Positions 11,278 to 23,301 of a stretch of 64,000 bases of DNA are shown here, in pieces. Under the pieces are notes generated by a model. That model searched no databases. It was given only the letters and a program-made list of their open reading frames with translations, and had not been told where the DNA came from. Source of the stretch: Casuarius casuarius. Taxonomy: Eukaryota; Chordata; Aves; Casuariiformes; Casuariidae. The first letter of the stretch is position 1; the number at the start of each line of letters is the position of its first letter. The translations under genes and the position numbers were made by a program. Location: assembly GCA_003342895.1 (NCBI GenBank), contig PTFA01000274.1, forward strand, positions 342,110-406,109, read 5' to 3'.

Positions 11278-13249
11278 TTCNGAAAATCGATGCAATTCTC
11301 CGTTATGACAGATTAAATACAGACTTACTCAATTAACTTCAGATTAATTATGCCTTTGAGGTAAACATGACACCTGTCATCTTGGGAGAGACACAAGGTA
11401 TTGCATCAGCTGTTTGTCACACTGAAAACATGACCTCTTGCTCACTGCCTGAAAACCCAGATCTCTTTCTTGCATCTGCAACAAACTTAACAGCCTCCAT
11501 GGACTGGATACACACAGCAAAACCGGGGACACCCACGCCCTAGCTGGATGCACAACAGCAGCAAAACAATGCAGAGTCAGTCAGTCTCCTACTATAACCA
11601 CAGACAATTGCTTATTGCACTGTTGTACAGTGGAAATCTGATTTTTGAAAAGATTCATCATTGTCTACAACTCCAGGAAGCTTCTGTTCACAGACAGTAT
11701 ATAAATGCAATGCAAGAGACAATACAGGGCTGAGGGACAGCACTTTCCTGTCCTGTGTGTAAAAGTTTTCTTGAGGCATGGCTGACTCAAGCAGAACAGA
11801 GAGACACTTAAGCCAGCCGTTAAATAATTCTTGCCCGAATTCAAATGTGTCTACACTAATTAGCTTTGCCGAGTGGTAGAGCTAACTAGCCCTATCCTAC
11901 CACTAACTATACTGTTTTTAGACAAATCAGCTTGCTCTGACTTGCTTCGCACAGCGTGGGTACAACCTATAGGACACTTGACGTTTGAAACATGCAATGA
12001 AAATTGTGCATATGGATTCACGCAGCGTCCTTTTAGCACTAACAGGACAGCGAATACTAGATTTCAACCAGTAGGAACAGGAAAATTATCCTAGCAGTTT
12101 CTAGTCACAAATATTAATTCAAATTTCAGCCATTTCTAGCATATCCTCTTCTCTCACCCTCACCTCTGCTTCTTTCTCCCTGACTGCTCACGTTGCTTAG
12201 CCCGGGTGCTTTTTGCAAGTCTCAGAGTTGCTCTGCTGGACAGATGAAAGGTTCATTTGCATGCCTGCAGCAGCTCTAGTGGAATTAATATTGGTCTCAT
12301 TATCTTAGCTTAGGATGTACAAGCCACTGGTTTTGCAATGCATACTGATGCAATAAAGTGAGAAGAAGAAAGAAAAGAAAGATAGCTATTTTCATTATGA
12401 ATGATTCTGTAAGAAATGGCAAAGTGTTGAAGAAACCCTAGAAAAGAGAGAGTTAATCTGGACTAATACCTTGAAAAGTAATAGCACCTAATGCAATTTA
12501 TTAAAAGAGATCTGTTAAAGCACCCAGTCTATGCCACAGTAGTTTTAATTAAAATATGGAAGAGAAGTGAAATCATTTATCCACATCACGCCTTTTACAG
12601 GTAGTGGATTTGGATGAAATAGGGCCCAGCACTGAAATACCCATTTTCATACATCTGCAGTATGGTCATTACCAACTCCAAGACTTTAAAATTCAAGAGA
12701 CTACTTAAAAAAGGACTTATTGGTTGCCACTGTTTAATGAGCCTTTAGGATTCAGTTAAGTCAGCTTTCTCAAACTTTTCTCCTACAATTACATAGAAAA
12801 AAAATCACTATCTTAAGGGGAGGGGAAAAGAAGATTTTAATATACATCAAATAGTTTAGCAGTTTGGACATTAAGAAAACTACTGAATATGACGGCACTT
12901 CGCTGTGACAGAGTAAGGTGTCAGTAGTGACCTCCCCCAAAGGACAGGGAAGGGGAGGTTTAATATGTGAAGCTCAGCAGTAAGACCATGACACCGCTCT
13001 GCTTCACAAAGCATCTGTGGATATCACCGTATGCAGCACCATGCTCTCAAACCAAGGCCCCTACAGTCTGAGATAAAATACTACTTCTGTTTCATTGGTG
13101 CCGTCAGTAGGCTTTTATTCTCTATGCAGAGGGACACCTCAAGAAAAACTAACACAGCCAAACACTGCTAACTTGCAATGAATCTAGGTTTTCCCCATCC
13201 ACTAATTATGATGCTACCTCTTGAGTGTGTTTGGCATAAAAATATAAGG

Positions 13250-13312
13250 CTTGATTCACAGCACATTCAAATCAATAATTCTCTTCATTGATATCAATGG
13301 ATCTCGACCAAT
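13250..13312 (+). repeat. Copy of dispersed amniote palindromic repeat
   Basis: The sequence ggcttgattcacagcac leads to CATTGATATCAATG, a perfect 14-bp palindrome at 13286-13299. It resembles the GGCCTGATTCACAGC...CATTGACTTCAATGG pattern of the same old repeat class seen near 9424, 35060 and 61530. The match is loose outside these two motifs. Confidence 0.4.
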
Positions 13313-13614
13313 CCCATCAGTATGCTAAGAAATATCTAACAAAGTAGGATTTAGAGCTGACTGCACAATTAAGAAATGTACCAATTCTTTAAAGATTGAT
13401 GANGGAAATGTCAGATAAATTAATTGCTGAATCATACTGGTCCATCTGTTACAGAATTTTCCATGTAACAGCAGAAAGAAATCAATTATATCTAGTTCCT
13501 ATATAGAAATATTCTAAATTGTGGATGCCAGCTCTTCTTATAAAGAAGTCCAGCATCATTACCTCTGTCATCCAAGTACAAACACTATGGAGCAAGTGGA
13601 AGAGTATTCACAAG

Positions 13615-13675
13615 CCCTAACTTCAAGGTCCTAAAGTGTCTAAATTAGGAGTTTAGTCTCCCAGTGTAGCCAGGG
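13615..13675 (+). repeat. Fragment of TAGGTGCCTAA-type amniote repeat
   Basis: The segment ggtcctaaagtgtctaaatt followed by aggagtttagtctccc resembles AGGTGCCTAAATTTAGGAGTTTAAGTCCC, a motif scattered in sauropsid genomes. It is short and diverged. Confidence 0.4.
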
Positions 13676-13800
13676 AAAGGAGCGACGGGCTACTCCAGAG
13701 GCAATTCATGGCTCAGTCTTTTTTCAGAGGCTGTGAAGCAGAGAGAGAGCTTCCTATCACTAGTTGATGGTGCCCAAAATTAAGTGATGTGAATGCCCCC

Positions 13801-13905
13801 TTAAAATGACTTTCTCAAGTCATCTAGCAGGGCACTGGCAGAATCAGCAACAAAATTCAGGATTTTTGAGTTACAGACCTCAGTATGTCCACAGGACTCA
13901 ATTGT
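13801..13905 (-). repeat. MIR-type SINE fragment
   Basis: The plus strand reads AAAATGACTTTCTCAAGTCA, then TCTAGCAGGGCACTGGCAGA, ATCAGCAACAAAATTCAGGA and GAGTTACAGACCTC. These follow the reverse complement of MIR through the CTTGCCCAAGGTCACACAGC and GTGGCAGAGCC...GATTC segments. One of the better preserved MIR copies here. Confidence 0.75.
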
Positions 13906-14428
13906 GTGTTTGGATTACATTAAGTCTGATACCAATTTTTCATGCAACTTCAGTCATCTCAATTCCAAATTCCACTGATTTGTGTTAGATCAAAATGAGC
14001 TTGAATTTAGCAACATTCAGATCTCAGTAACATTGGAACTGCATCACTTTTTCTTTCTTTTCTCAATATACTTTTTGCCTCAGAATTAACCGTTTGTTCC
14101 CTCTCTATTCTCCTTTAAAAGAACAAGGAGCATCCATCTTTTCCACTACGTTCCCACTCCGCTTTTTCTGAAAGTCTGACTCACCATTTACACCTTCCTT
14201 CAAAAATCTTCCACCCTCTGAATCTGTTTGGGTTTCTCAATATGAGAAGATGACTTTGAATGAAACGATGCGGTGCTCAAAATTCTAAATCCCATGAGGA
14301 CATTTATTCCTAGAAAGATAACCCTACCTAGGAGCAAATTCTTTCAAATTAGCACCGCATTCCAGTGTTGTTGGGCAGTGACAGTGCTAAAGCTAAAGCA
14401 TCATGATTTTACACAGGAAATTCCACAC

Positions 14429-14448
14429 CTTTTTCTTTTCTTTCCTCT

Positions 14449-14519
<71 letters not shown>
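14429..14519 (+). repeat. 68-nt uninterrupted poly(T) with pyrimidine lead-in
   Basis: Positions 14452-14519 are T without interruption, preceded by a CT-rich stretch (14429-14451). On the minus strand this is a poly(A) tract. It could be the tail of a retroposed transcript inserted on the minus strand, but the flank to the right (14520-14600) is not a transcript I recognise. It could also be an expanded homopolymer or an assembly artefact. Avian CR1 elements do not carry poly(A) tails, so CR1 is not the source. Confidence 0.9.
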
Positions 14520-14521
<2 letters not shown>

Positions 14522-14914
14522 TATTTTGCAGATTTTTTTTTTACATGGTAGAGAGCTTTCTCCTGTGCCATGCAGAGATTTATGAACCATAAGAGTTTAT
14601 AAGATTGTTCCAACATCAGAAAAAAAAGTCTTACTAGCAACAGGAAGAAGATCACAGAGTCACACTGTTCAGCTGACCAGTGCAACATTCGGGATCAAAG
14701 CTGGAAAGCATAACCTCCCTGAATGTGCAGTGCGGTGGCTATTTATTTTATTAAAATACAACAATAGTTGGCAGTGGTTTAGAACAGCAAGAGAAGAATT
14801 TCTCAGTTGTCTGAAAGTAAAGAGAGACTATAAGCAGGTAAAATATACACATCTAACCTCCCTTCTAGTCTGGAGGTGACAATTCTATCCTGAGTAAAAG
14901 GATGTGCTGATTTG

Positions 14915-14960
14915 CTCTTGACTTCAGTTAGGGCAAAATTTTACCTCAGACATTTCATAA
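14915..14960 (+). repeat. Weak copy of GACTTCAATGGG-type repeat
   Basis: The string ttgacttcagttagggcaaa followed by attttacctcag resembles the TTGACTTCAATGGGGCAAAATTTCACC arm of the old amniote repeat class. Only one short arm is visible. Confidence 0.35.
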
Positions 14961-16350
14961 AGACAGAGACAGTATCATCTCTGTGTAACACTAGGATTTA
15001 GAGGTTGCTAGATTCAGGGTGGTTTCTCCAGTCTGTCTCCATCCACATATTCTTTGCTGTATTTCAGAACCATCTGCATTTCTACACAAAGAAAAACCCA
15101 AAACAGTAACTTGGCCTATTACAACCTACTATGCCTCTCCTCATTTTTAATTCATCCCTCTTTCTCCTTTGACTCCATAAGACAGTTCTTTATAGCTGAT
15201 AGAAGTTTCACAAGACATGGAGAGATTGAAAGCAACACAGTAAAGAATGATTAGGCAAAACCAGGATTTAGCCTAGGACTGAGCATGTCACTGGGCTAGA
15301 TTTACTTATGCTGAGTCAGGGAAGTATAAATCATTTCACCCTACACAAAATATTTCAGATGGCAGCACTTTCTCTAACTTCCCTCAAGATTTTTTCAGCT
15401 TGCGGATAAAGTAAGGGCAGCTTAAGTTACATTGGTAGAGGAAACCCTGCTGACAGGAATTGCTGAGACGGATGCATTGAAAGGTGACAAATCAACCTGA
15501 CTGTCTCTCCCAATGCTGCCATCACCTCTTCTGTGGACTTTCTCTCAAAGGCTTCTAGCAAAGCAGCATACTAGGTATTCGACTGTGCCTATCTCATAGA
15601 GCGAAGACAGAATCCTAATACAGGTAAGCAAATTGAACACTTGGTTTCTGTGAAGTACCAGTTCTCCGTGAACTAATCCTAAATTATGCACATAGGCAAA
15701 GACCACGGATTCAAAGGACAAGCAAGGGAACATAATGCTAAGTAAACCCAAAATGGATTTAGGATAGCATTTCTGAGCTAGTATGCAGCTTCCATGGCAG
15801 TTTGCGACATACAAGTTCTTCATAGCAAATGCTATGTCTGTATGTTGAGTTTCTGTTAGTGGCAAGCAGATCCAGCAAAGCACTTAGTATGCGACTTAGC
15901 TGCAAGCAAGCTAGCTTCTCTGAGTCAGCTCATATGCTTAGCATTAACAATGTTCTGGCTTTTGGCTAAGTCTAAGAATATCGCAAGTATCTTTTCAAAA
16001 AATTTTGCTAACTAAGCTAATGGCCATTAGAAATCACCAAATAGTTTCCAATTATACAGATATAGCCATGAGGCTTTGAACTTATTTTGAATGTAGGAAT
16101 GACAATGACTATTAGAAGAAATAAATCCCACAGATTGAAGATAAACTGATTTTGGAAAAAATGGTGATTCAAGAATTTACAGATTTGATCAAATATTACC
16201 AAAGACAATGGAAAAATTCCTACCGATGCTTTCTGCCATTGGATTAAACTACAAGCAAAGATGAACTCTGAAATACTCTATTAGAGTTCCCCAAGTTTCT
16301 TCTTCTGTTGATAACAATGCTGTCCCTATCCCCCAGCATAACTTTATANG

Positions 16351-16375
16351 TACACACACACAAACACACACAAAC
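16351..16375 (+). repeat. CA/CAAA microsatellite
   Basis: ACACACACACAAACACACAC continuing to ACAAAC. A short impure CA repeat adjoining an ambiguous base at 16349. Confidence 0.9.
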
Positions 16376-19299
16376 ATTCAGTGCTGTTACAAGGGGAAAA
16401 AAACCAAGCCCCCTAAACCCCAGGACATGTCACCATCTGCCACAGCAACTTCGTAATTCCATCCGCTCTGAATTCCCCCCACCCCCAGCCCTGCCTGGCC
16501 AACTCAGATCCACTGAGAATCCAAAGGCTGAAANAGAAGGTCAAGTGACTTTGTATTTGCTTTCTTATAGTATTCTTCTCTTTCCCCTTCAGAAAGCAAA
16601 GATCACTACTCTTTAAAACTCTGGATCACACATGGAAGCAGCATGGGTCAGACAAGAAACATACAGTGACAGCAGATTTCTGCGCTGCATATTCACCCTT
16701 GAAATTAACCATCTGTAAGGAGCTGGACTATCCTGCCAGCAGTGTTGCATGGGGTAGGAATTGGATTTGGTTTGTCTGTTGCTTTTTCTCTTGAGGGGAG
16801 GAACTGATGGGGAAAGACATCAAGCGAGGAGAGGAAGAAGAGCAAGGAGGGAGATGAGGGAGAAAAATACATGCTGTCTGGTCCTGACATACCAGTGCTG
16901 AGAGATGTAGCACCACAGACAAAATACTGCTTTTGTCAGCTTAGCTCACATCATCTGAGGAACTGGTGTAGCAATGCCAACAGAAAAAGTTTTGTTGGCA
17001 TATGCTGCAGCTCTACAGGGAAAATCTGCCGACAGAGTTATGCAGAGGTAATCATAAAAGCATAGATATGTCTTTGCTTTCCTTCAGCTCCTGGATCTAC
17101 TAACTCACATCATTATCACTACTCCCTTCCCTATTACTTCCAAACTCCATCCAGGAACAACAAAAAAGAACTATGACAAAATAAAGGAAGTTTATTTTTC
17201 TCATCTGATTACTTGCTCCTTATTCCTACAAATACAAAATTAGACTTAGCAGCAACNCACAGGAACTATATAACATTAAAANAATCTCCCAAATCTCCAG
17301 TAATAATTCAGCATCCGGATGAGTAACTTGCACAGGAAAACTGGATGCCTGTCCAACGCACTTACGCACACAGTGAGGCAGTGGCACACACAACAGCAGC
17401 ACTCTCGGATCAGAATGGTAGTCAATGCACAGTTAGTAACACTTCCTGAACTTGACTGCTTCAGACCCCTCACTTCTATTTAAACAAATTCAAGACATGG
17501 ACTGGAAGAAAGGAACACAGACAGTTGGGAAATGCTTCTGAAGCAGTTAGCAAGGTGGGATATATCCTTTTGATTTAAAAGGCTGCTTACTTCAGGTCAT
17601 CAGCAAAGATTTTGCAATCCAGCGCTTGCTAAATAGGCCTCCTCCAAACCAAGCCCCTGCTGATGGAGGGATACTGTGGCATCCTATCAGGGCAGCAGGG
17701 GCAGAGTGCCATAGAGCACCTACTAACAGTGTCCTCGTTTCACTGCTTGTCCTAACAAAGAATCCCCAAAGTAGTGTTTGGTTTCTGCATTATTTCTTTG
17801 AATCTGCCAGCTACAATGTGTTTCAGCAAAGCTGACTGTAGGAGGTTGTTGTCTGCACAGGTAAAAGCAGGTTCTAAAAAACCAGGTTACATAAGAGAGG
17901 ATAATTTCCAATTAAGCTAGCATGGCCTCATTTTAGGTATGTGATTAAACTAGTCATGAACCACAATCTGTATTTTGAAACAAATTCTGGCACTTAATTT
18001 AACAATGTATAACCCTCAAACCTAACACGATATGATGATTTCTAAATTTTAAATAGCTTTTTTCAGAAATCATTCAAATTTACATCTCAGGACAGTGAGT
18101 TTCAGCAGCTGTGAGCTTTGGATGTGGTAGTAAGTATAAGAGTAGAAAAGTGGTGTACTGCATGTGAGCTCTGTTAGATTTTCATAGGAAGACATGTAGA
18201 ACAGACTACTACAGCTCTTTTGTTTATGAACTAATCCTGTTGCTGGTAACAGGATTAGCATCAAGAACAGACGCAGAGTAATTAATATTGCAATTCTTCC
18301 AGATACAAAACTAGGCAGAATGGTTATTCTAACAGTGACAGGAAAGACCTATTAATGCCTGTAGTGATCTCAAGCACAATGAGGACATGCAACCNCGTGC
18401 TGGTGGGCATTCTAGTCTAAGCACCCTTACAGCAGTCAGAGTGCTAGCATGCCAACAAAGTAGGTGCAAGTCATTGTTACACTACAATGGCAGGGACGGG
18501 AAGACCAAAGTGTTCCGTAAGATATGCTTCCTTTTAAAAAGAAAGTACTTTGTTAAGGTATTTTTGGACTGTCATACTGCAGGCAAGATCTTTGCTATTG
18601 ACTTTTTTCAGGCTGCTTAAAAAACACCACTTCTTCAAATTATATTTCTATTAAAGTCTATACACCTATAATATCTATATATCACTCCTGGTTGCAGTCC
18701 TCTAAAATTTCTCCTGCCCTGCTTCATGAGAAATTGTTGACCAGTAGACTTAACTAATGTATTTCCAAGGAACCCACAAAAACAGAAATTACAGTTTTCA
18801 AAGATTGCAATTTTTGCCTAATATACAGTCAACAGAACTCTTGAGAGAGCTGCTCAGATTCCACCTTCAAAAAATTAAATTTCTCATGTGAGCATGCTAT
18901 TGATTGAACTATAGTTCAACTATTTTCATATGGTAAATATGGCTATATTGTTTGACTGCAGCAAAACAATATTGTGTCTTCAGTTATGAAATCTGGCAGT
19001 GCCAAAACATGAACTGGTTTCAGACTGATCAGACAGATGGGGAGCTTTCCCTTGGCTTTACAGCTGATAGGTACTCAGCAGTTCTTGACACTAGCCTCAT
19101 GGAACACGGCCAGCGTCAGCAACAGCAAAATGTTCCTGAGCCCAGACATACAGCAATAACAAAGCTGTACACTGGTGTTTTACCAGAAAGGCCAGTCTCC
19201 ATTTCTTCTCTCTTACATATCAGTAAGAAAACACGGGCCCAATTCTCTATTCAACAAATTTTGTATGGTTTCATTTAGTAAAACAGACTGATAGACTTC

Positions 19300-19323
19300 C
19301 GTGTGTGTGTGTGCGCGCGCGTG

Positions 19324-19356
<33 letters not shown>

Positions 19357-19365
19357 ACACACACA
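19300..19365 (+). repeat. Compound (GT)n-(GC)n-(GT)n-(AC)n microsatellite
   Basis: The tract is strictly alternating purine-pyrimidine for 66 nt. It has a GCGCGCGCG core at 19313-19321 and a switch from GT to AC phase at about 19356, giving the self-complementary join GTGTGTGTACACACAC. Alternating GC/GT sequence is the classic substrate for left-handed Z-DNA, and the GT/AC junction can also extrude as a hairpin. Confidence 0.95.
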
Positions 19366-20014
19366 AATATATTTTTAAGTGTTGAGATGAAGGTATAATT
19401 ACTTTCATGTGCAAAAAGTAAGTAAAGCTCAGAAATGCCAGGCTTAAGTGTTCCGAAAAAAATGGAGTAAAATCCCAGGGAGCAAGACACTGGGGAGAAA
19501 GGGGGACTAAACTAAAAAACAAAACATAGAAGATAATTCAGCTGCTTTTGTTTTGCCTCCTAAGTACTACCAATGTGTCCTAAAGCTTTTGCTTGAAATC
19601 ATGTGAACAAGAACAGGGCGGGGTGGGGAGTTCTGTTTTTAATTGTAATCTAATGTTGTCATGTAATCATGGCTTCCAGCAGCTCTAGAAAAAGCCTCAT
19701 TAAATAGAAGTTTGGATACAGTGGAGTTAACAACAGAACATACATGACTTGAATATGGCCAGGACTCCTTTCTGGACAGACACACCTTGCAGTAAAAAAG
19801 ACTGATTGCAGCTCTGGTTCACAATCAACGTTAACATCCCCAGNAACTTGTTTTCCCCAGGTCCCTTGCAGGACTTCAGTACCCATTGTTACGGGTCAAC
19901 AGGAGAGAGTCTGCACATACTTCCTCCAGTCCAGTTCATATTCTGAAATCTCAGCCCAAACCATGTCAGCATGTCTAACATGTTAGAAAGAGGAGGAGGA
20001 CAGCCAAGTCCAGG

Positions 20015-20091
20015 CAGCTGCTCTACCAAGCATCCACACTGGGTCTAGCGAAAGTAAAGTAGTGAAGAACAGCTGCGGGTGGGGGCAGCTG
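20015..20091. promoter_or_regulatory. Cluster of three CAGCTG E-boxes
   Basis: CAGCTG occurs at 20015-20020, 20070-20075 and 20086-20091. The last two sit in an imperfect 16-bp direct repeat (CAGCTGCGGGTGGGGG, then CAGCTGCAGG). CAGCTG is bound by class II bHLH heterodimers such as myogenic and neurogenic factors. Whether this cluster is functional cannot be told from sequence. Confidence 0.25.
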
Positions 20092-20954
20092 CAGGAACAG
20101 AAGAATTGATTAGTCTCCATCCTGGCAACATTATCATGGGATTACTTCATGTAACCTATCTTTGATTCACAGTATATTTCTTCAGAAATTTAGAAACTTC
20201 CAGGGCACAGGACAGATATTCCTACAGTTTGCACAACTCCAGCTTAATTGTTTGCAGTATCAAAGTTTAGCTACTGGAGTTCTAGATGGAAAATAATGAT
20301 TAAAAATATAAGAAAAAAAAATTTCCCTTAAGGTACCATATGCTTACTAATGAAAATAATAAAAGGAAGGAGCATGAAGCTGAAAAAGGTACGGCTTTCA
20401 GATAAGCCACATTCAAATATAGAATAGCTTTTCAGTTTTGTTATAATCCAGGTATAGCGCACAGAGAGAAGCAATCGTTTTGATTCCTTCTTTAATTTAA
20501 TCTACCATTTCACACCACAATGCCTTAGGAGGGTGAGCCAGCCAGACACACTGTCAATAAATGGAAATTGAGGTCAAGTTCTCTCTTAGGGAATTTGAGT
20601 TCATGTACAAATCCTGTAAATTGGAACCACAATCTCAAGTTATTATCTACATTTTGGCTAAAGAATTAATAAATAACACTTGGTATTTCCAACATGCTCC
20701 TCACTCTGTGAGGAGCTCTGTGATACATCAAATGATTTTTAATTAATTAAGACTTCCATAGGCAGAGTATTACAAATATTTTATGACTTTAATCAGATTG
20801 ACCATTGCCAATTAAAGAACCTCATAGAGAACCCATTAGAAATCAAAATCCACGGTGCTAAGGCCTGTACGCGTGCTAAAAAATGACAGACTTTTGAAGA
20901 ACCTGAAATTTAAACACAGAAGATGCATTATTTTTTCTCATATCTCTGTGTATT

Positions 20955-21000
20955 ATCTGTGTTTACAGATGGAGAACTGACATGCAGAGATAGAGGGCAA
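20955..21000 (-). repeat. MIR-type SINE fragment (short)
   Basis: TTTACAGATGGAGAACTGAC followed by ATGCAGAGAT matches the MIR reverse-complement segment TTTACAGATGGGGAACTGAGGCACAGAGAG. The rest of the element is lost or unrecognisable. Confidence 0.6.
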
Positions 21001-21094
21001 AATTCTGAAATAAATAATAATATTTTAATACAATGAGTATAAATTTAAGTTTCTAACTTAGTATTTTGATTTGTAATAAATGACTTAGACTGTC

Positions 21095-21185
21095 AAAATG
21101 CTGAACAAGCTCCAAATTTAATAAGCACTAAGCACTTACCAATTCTGAAAAATCAGGCCATGTATTTCAGGGTTTATATGTAACC
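21095..21185 (+). repeat. Old amniote repeat with AAATCAGGCCA core
   Basis: The sequence contains AGCACTAAGCACTTACC, then ATTCTGAAAAATCAGGCCA and TATTTCAGGG. This corresponds to a sauropsid dispersed repeat remembered as CAGCACTTCTGAAAATCAGGCCACTTATTTAGG, which normally runs on into TGCCTAAATATGG. It is probably the same class as the copies at 13615, 25325 and 53690. Confidence 0.5.
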
Positions 21186-21518
21186 TTCTATTTTTCCATC
21201 TTGTTCATCCAAGTGCCACACAGCAGTTACACAGTCTGCCTATAACAAAGTTTTCCTGAGTGACAGATAATGAGTTCTCAACATCACCTTCCATTATGGA
21301 CTAGCTTCAAACAAGAATGCCTCTTAATTTCAGGCTATTTAATAGTGTGAAACTATTCACCAGTAGCTTACCCAAACAAGGGATGACCTGCCTCAAATTT
21401 ACTTACCACACAAAATGAGGAATAGCACAATACAGGTTAGAGATTTCATTTATAAAGATATTGGTGAAGCCTGGCCCTTCGACTCCTACATATTCCTTTT
21501 AAAAATTCTAAGCATCTT

Positions 21519-21570
21519 AAAAAAAAACCAAAAAAAACCCCCAAAACAAAAAACAACAACAACAACAAAA
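21519..21570 (+). repeat. A-rich/(CAA)n simple sequence
   Basis: Runs of A interrupted by C blocks grade into four to five CAA units. This is low-complexity sequence. It could be a decayed poly(A) tail, but no retroposon body is recognisable to its left. Confidence 0.85.
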
Positions 21571-23248
21571 GCTTTGTGGGAAGCTGGCTTCTTTTTGCAT
21601 TGAGATTCTTTGATTCAAAGATATATTTTATTCTCTGGAGGGATGTCACGTGTTTATTTTTCAGATATCAGTTTCTGCTAACAGTCCAATCTCTGCAAGA
21701 TCAAAGATCTTTTCTTTATTTAGGTCAGCCATATTTTTCCAAAAATGAACCAATGAAAGTTTATGCACAGTGCTATTAAAAAAAAANGGGGGGTCTTTCA
21801 AGACATTTGCATGCTCTGTAAGAAAAAAATGAGCAGAAAGAAATATATCATAAAATTTGTGCATTTCTTGCAACCATCCAAATAATGAATAACCTAACAG
21901 CTAAAAGCATCCAGGTTCACAGATCTTATCTTGAATCTGTTCTGCTAACACAATCAAGTGTGAATCTAGACTTGTCCTTCTACTGAGGAGCAAATACAGT
22001 GTGATAATCTTAGCTTGAGCTTCCTTCCACACCTCTACTCATCATGCATTCTGGATCCTCTCCTGAAGGGTCACTGCAAGAANTACACAGAATGATGAAT
22101 CCTTTGCCTGCCTCAGCAGATATCACAACTCCAATTCCTTCTAACAGTACCAACCTCATCTGAAAGTGTGAGAGGTTTCAAGTGAGCTTTTCTTTTCTAT
22201 TACACTACTGCCCAGAGAGCCATCCTGACTTCACAATAAATCCAGGAAATAAGTCTGTTAAAAATGGTGCATCAGCAAATGTAGGGACTCAGTTCTGTCC
22301 TTAATTTCAAACATTTCAATCACGCAAGGCCGAGAAATCTGGCCTTGATGTTAGCCAGCTCAGATGTCTCTGGGTACTTGGTGCCTAACGTCTGTGCACG
22401 AACGAGCTCCCCATAAAGATCAAAATTATTTTGGCAACTAAATAGCTTCTAGGCTCTATGGTTTGGAATTTTGCAGAACAAAGCCCTTGGAAAACAAAGC
22501 TGAAACCCACCAACATCCTTCTACTTCATGTGTGTACTCTCCACCAAGAGCATCCATTCAAGTTTTTCTTTTTCCATATTATAGCACAAGTCTTGAAAAA
22601 ATTAGGGAATAGCAGATATCCCTCAGGAACATATATTTTCCCATTTTAAATACGGGATTTGCCAATGTGCAGTTAACTCCATTTTTAACAAGCTTTTCTT
22701 TAATATTTGAGAAGCAGTAAGCTTACTAATTATTCACATAGAAGTTATACTAGGTAGTCATTCTAACATTGTAATGCTGCCAATTTATTATGTTGTGGTA
22801 AAATTATTTAAAGGTAAGCTCAGTGTTACAAACCTTTTAAGAGAAGATGGGCATGCACTATGTATACACATATGAATGCACCACAGAAAAAGGGAAAATA
22901 AAACATTATTTCACCTTATATTTCATAAATAGTCCAGTAGAGAGTACAGTGGTCTCATCTGTGGCATGTAGCATCACATAAAATTTGCTGGGAACACTTT
23001 TAATCTGGCACTGCAATACCTTAAAAAGAGCAGCAGCACTGAGAGAGTTGGCATAGCACAGAAAGCAATTTAGTAGATTATCATAGCGCTAAATTGTACC
23101 TCCAGAAAAGCATATGTGGACATTCCAAAAATAATCTGACACTTTATCAAAAGTGGCAGGCACTGCCCTGGGTCATCAGCATAATGGCTGAGAAGATATA
23201 AACCATATATCACTGATAAAAGTGGATGGTCAACTTGGAAATCAAAGC

Positions 23249-23301
23249 AGAAGGGAAAAGGGGGGGGGGGGGAAGGGAGAGGAAGAAAGAGAAAAGAGGG
23301 A
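23249..23301 (+). repeat. 53-nt uninterrupted purine tract with G13 run
   Basis: Every base from 23249 to 23301 is A or G, including 13 consecutive G (23260-23272) followed by AAGGGAGAGGAAGAAAGAGA. Long homopurine-homopyrimidine DNA can form triplex (H-DNA), and the G run with neighbouring GGG groups can contribute to G-quadruplexes. Confidence 0.95.

Larger units (their letters stand above)
8691..13249. other. Gene-free interval
   Basis: Beyond the repeats listed separately, nothing can be assigned. A slightly more GC-rich portion at 9600-9800 includes a short CAGCAGCAG run, and 10020-10150 is also GC-richer, but neither shows a splice-bounded reading frame I recognise. A GAGA/GACA purine-rich tract lies at 11245-11277 and a GAA-rich one at 12360-12382. 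TA-rich microsatellite-like sequence occurs at about 10242-10272. Confidence 0.55.
13906..19299. other. Gene-free interval
   Basis: Apart from the poly(T) tract and the weak repeat at 14915, this is unique sequence. A CA-rich microsatellite lies at 16351-16375. A GA-rich patch covers about 16790-16865. Open frames of 108 codons (18952-19278) and 112 codons (15545-15883, minus) have no recognisable similarity and no supporting splice signals. Confidence 0.55.

Noticed and set aside
12766..12790. hAT-like terminus in tttctcaaacttttctcc
   Set aside because: Lacks the CAG start and has no facing partner; too short to claim.
14393..14590. Peptides of long lysine or phenylalanine runs
   Set aside because: They are translations of the 68-nt poly(T)/poly(A) tract, not genes.
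19271..19522. Minus-strand frames with alternating His-Thr runs
   Set aside because: They are translations of the GT/AC microsatellite at 19300-19365.
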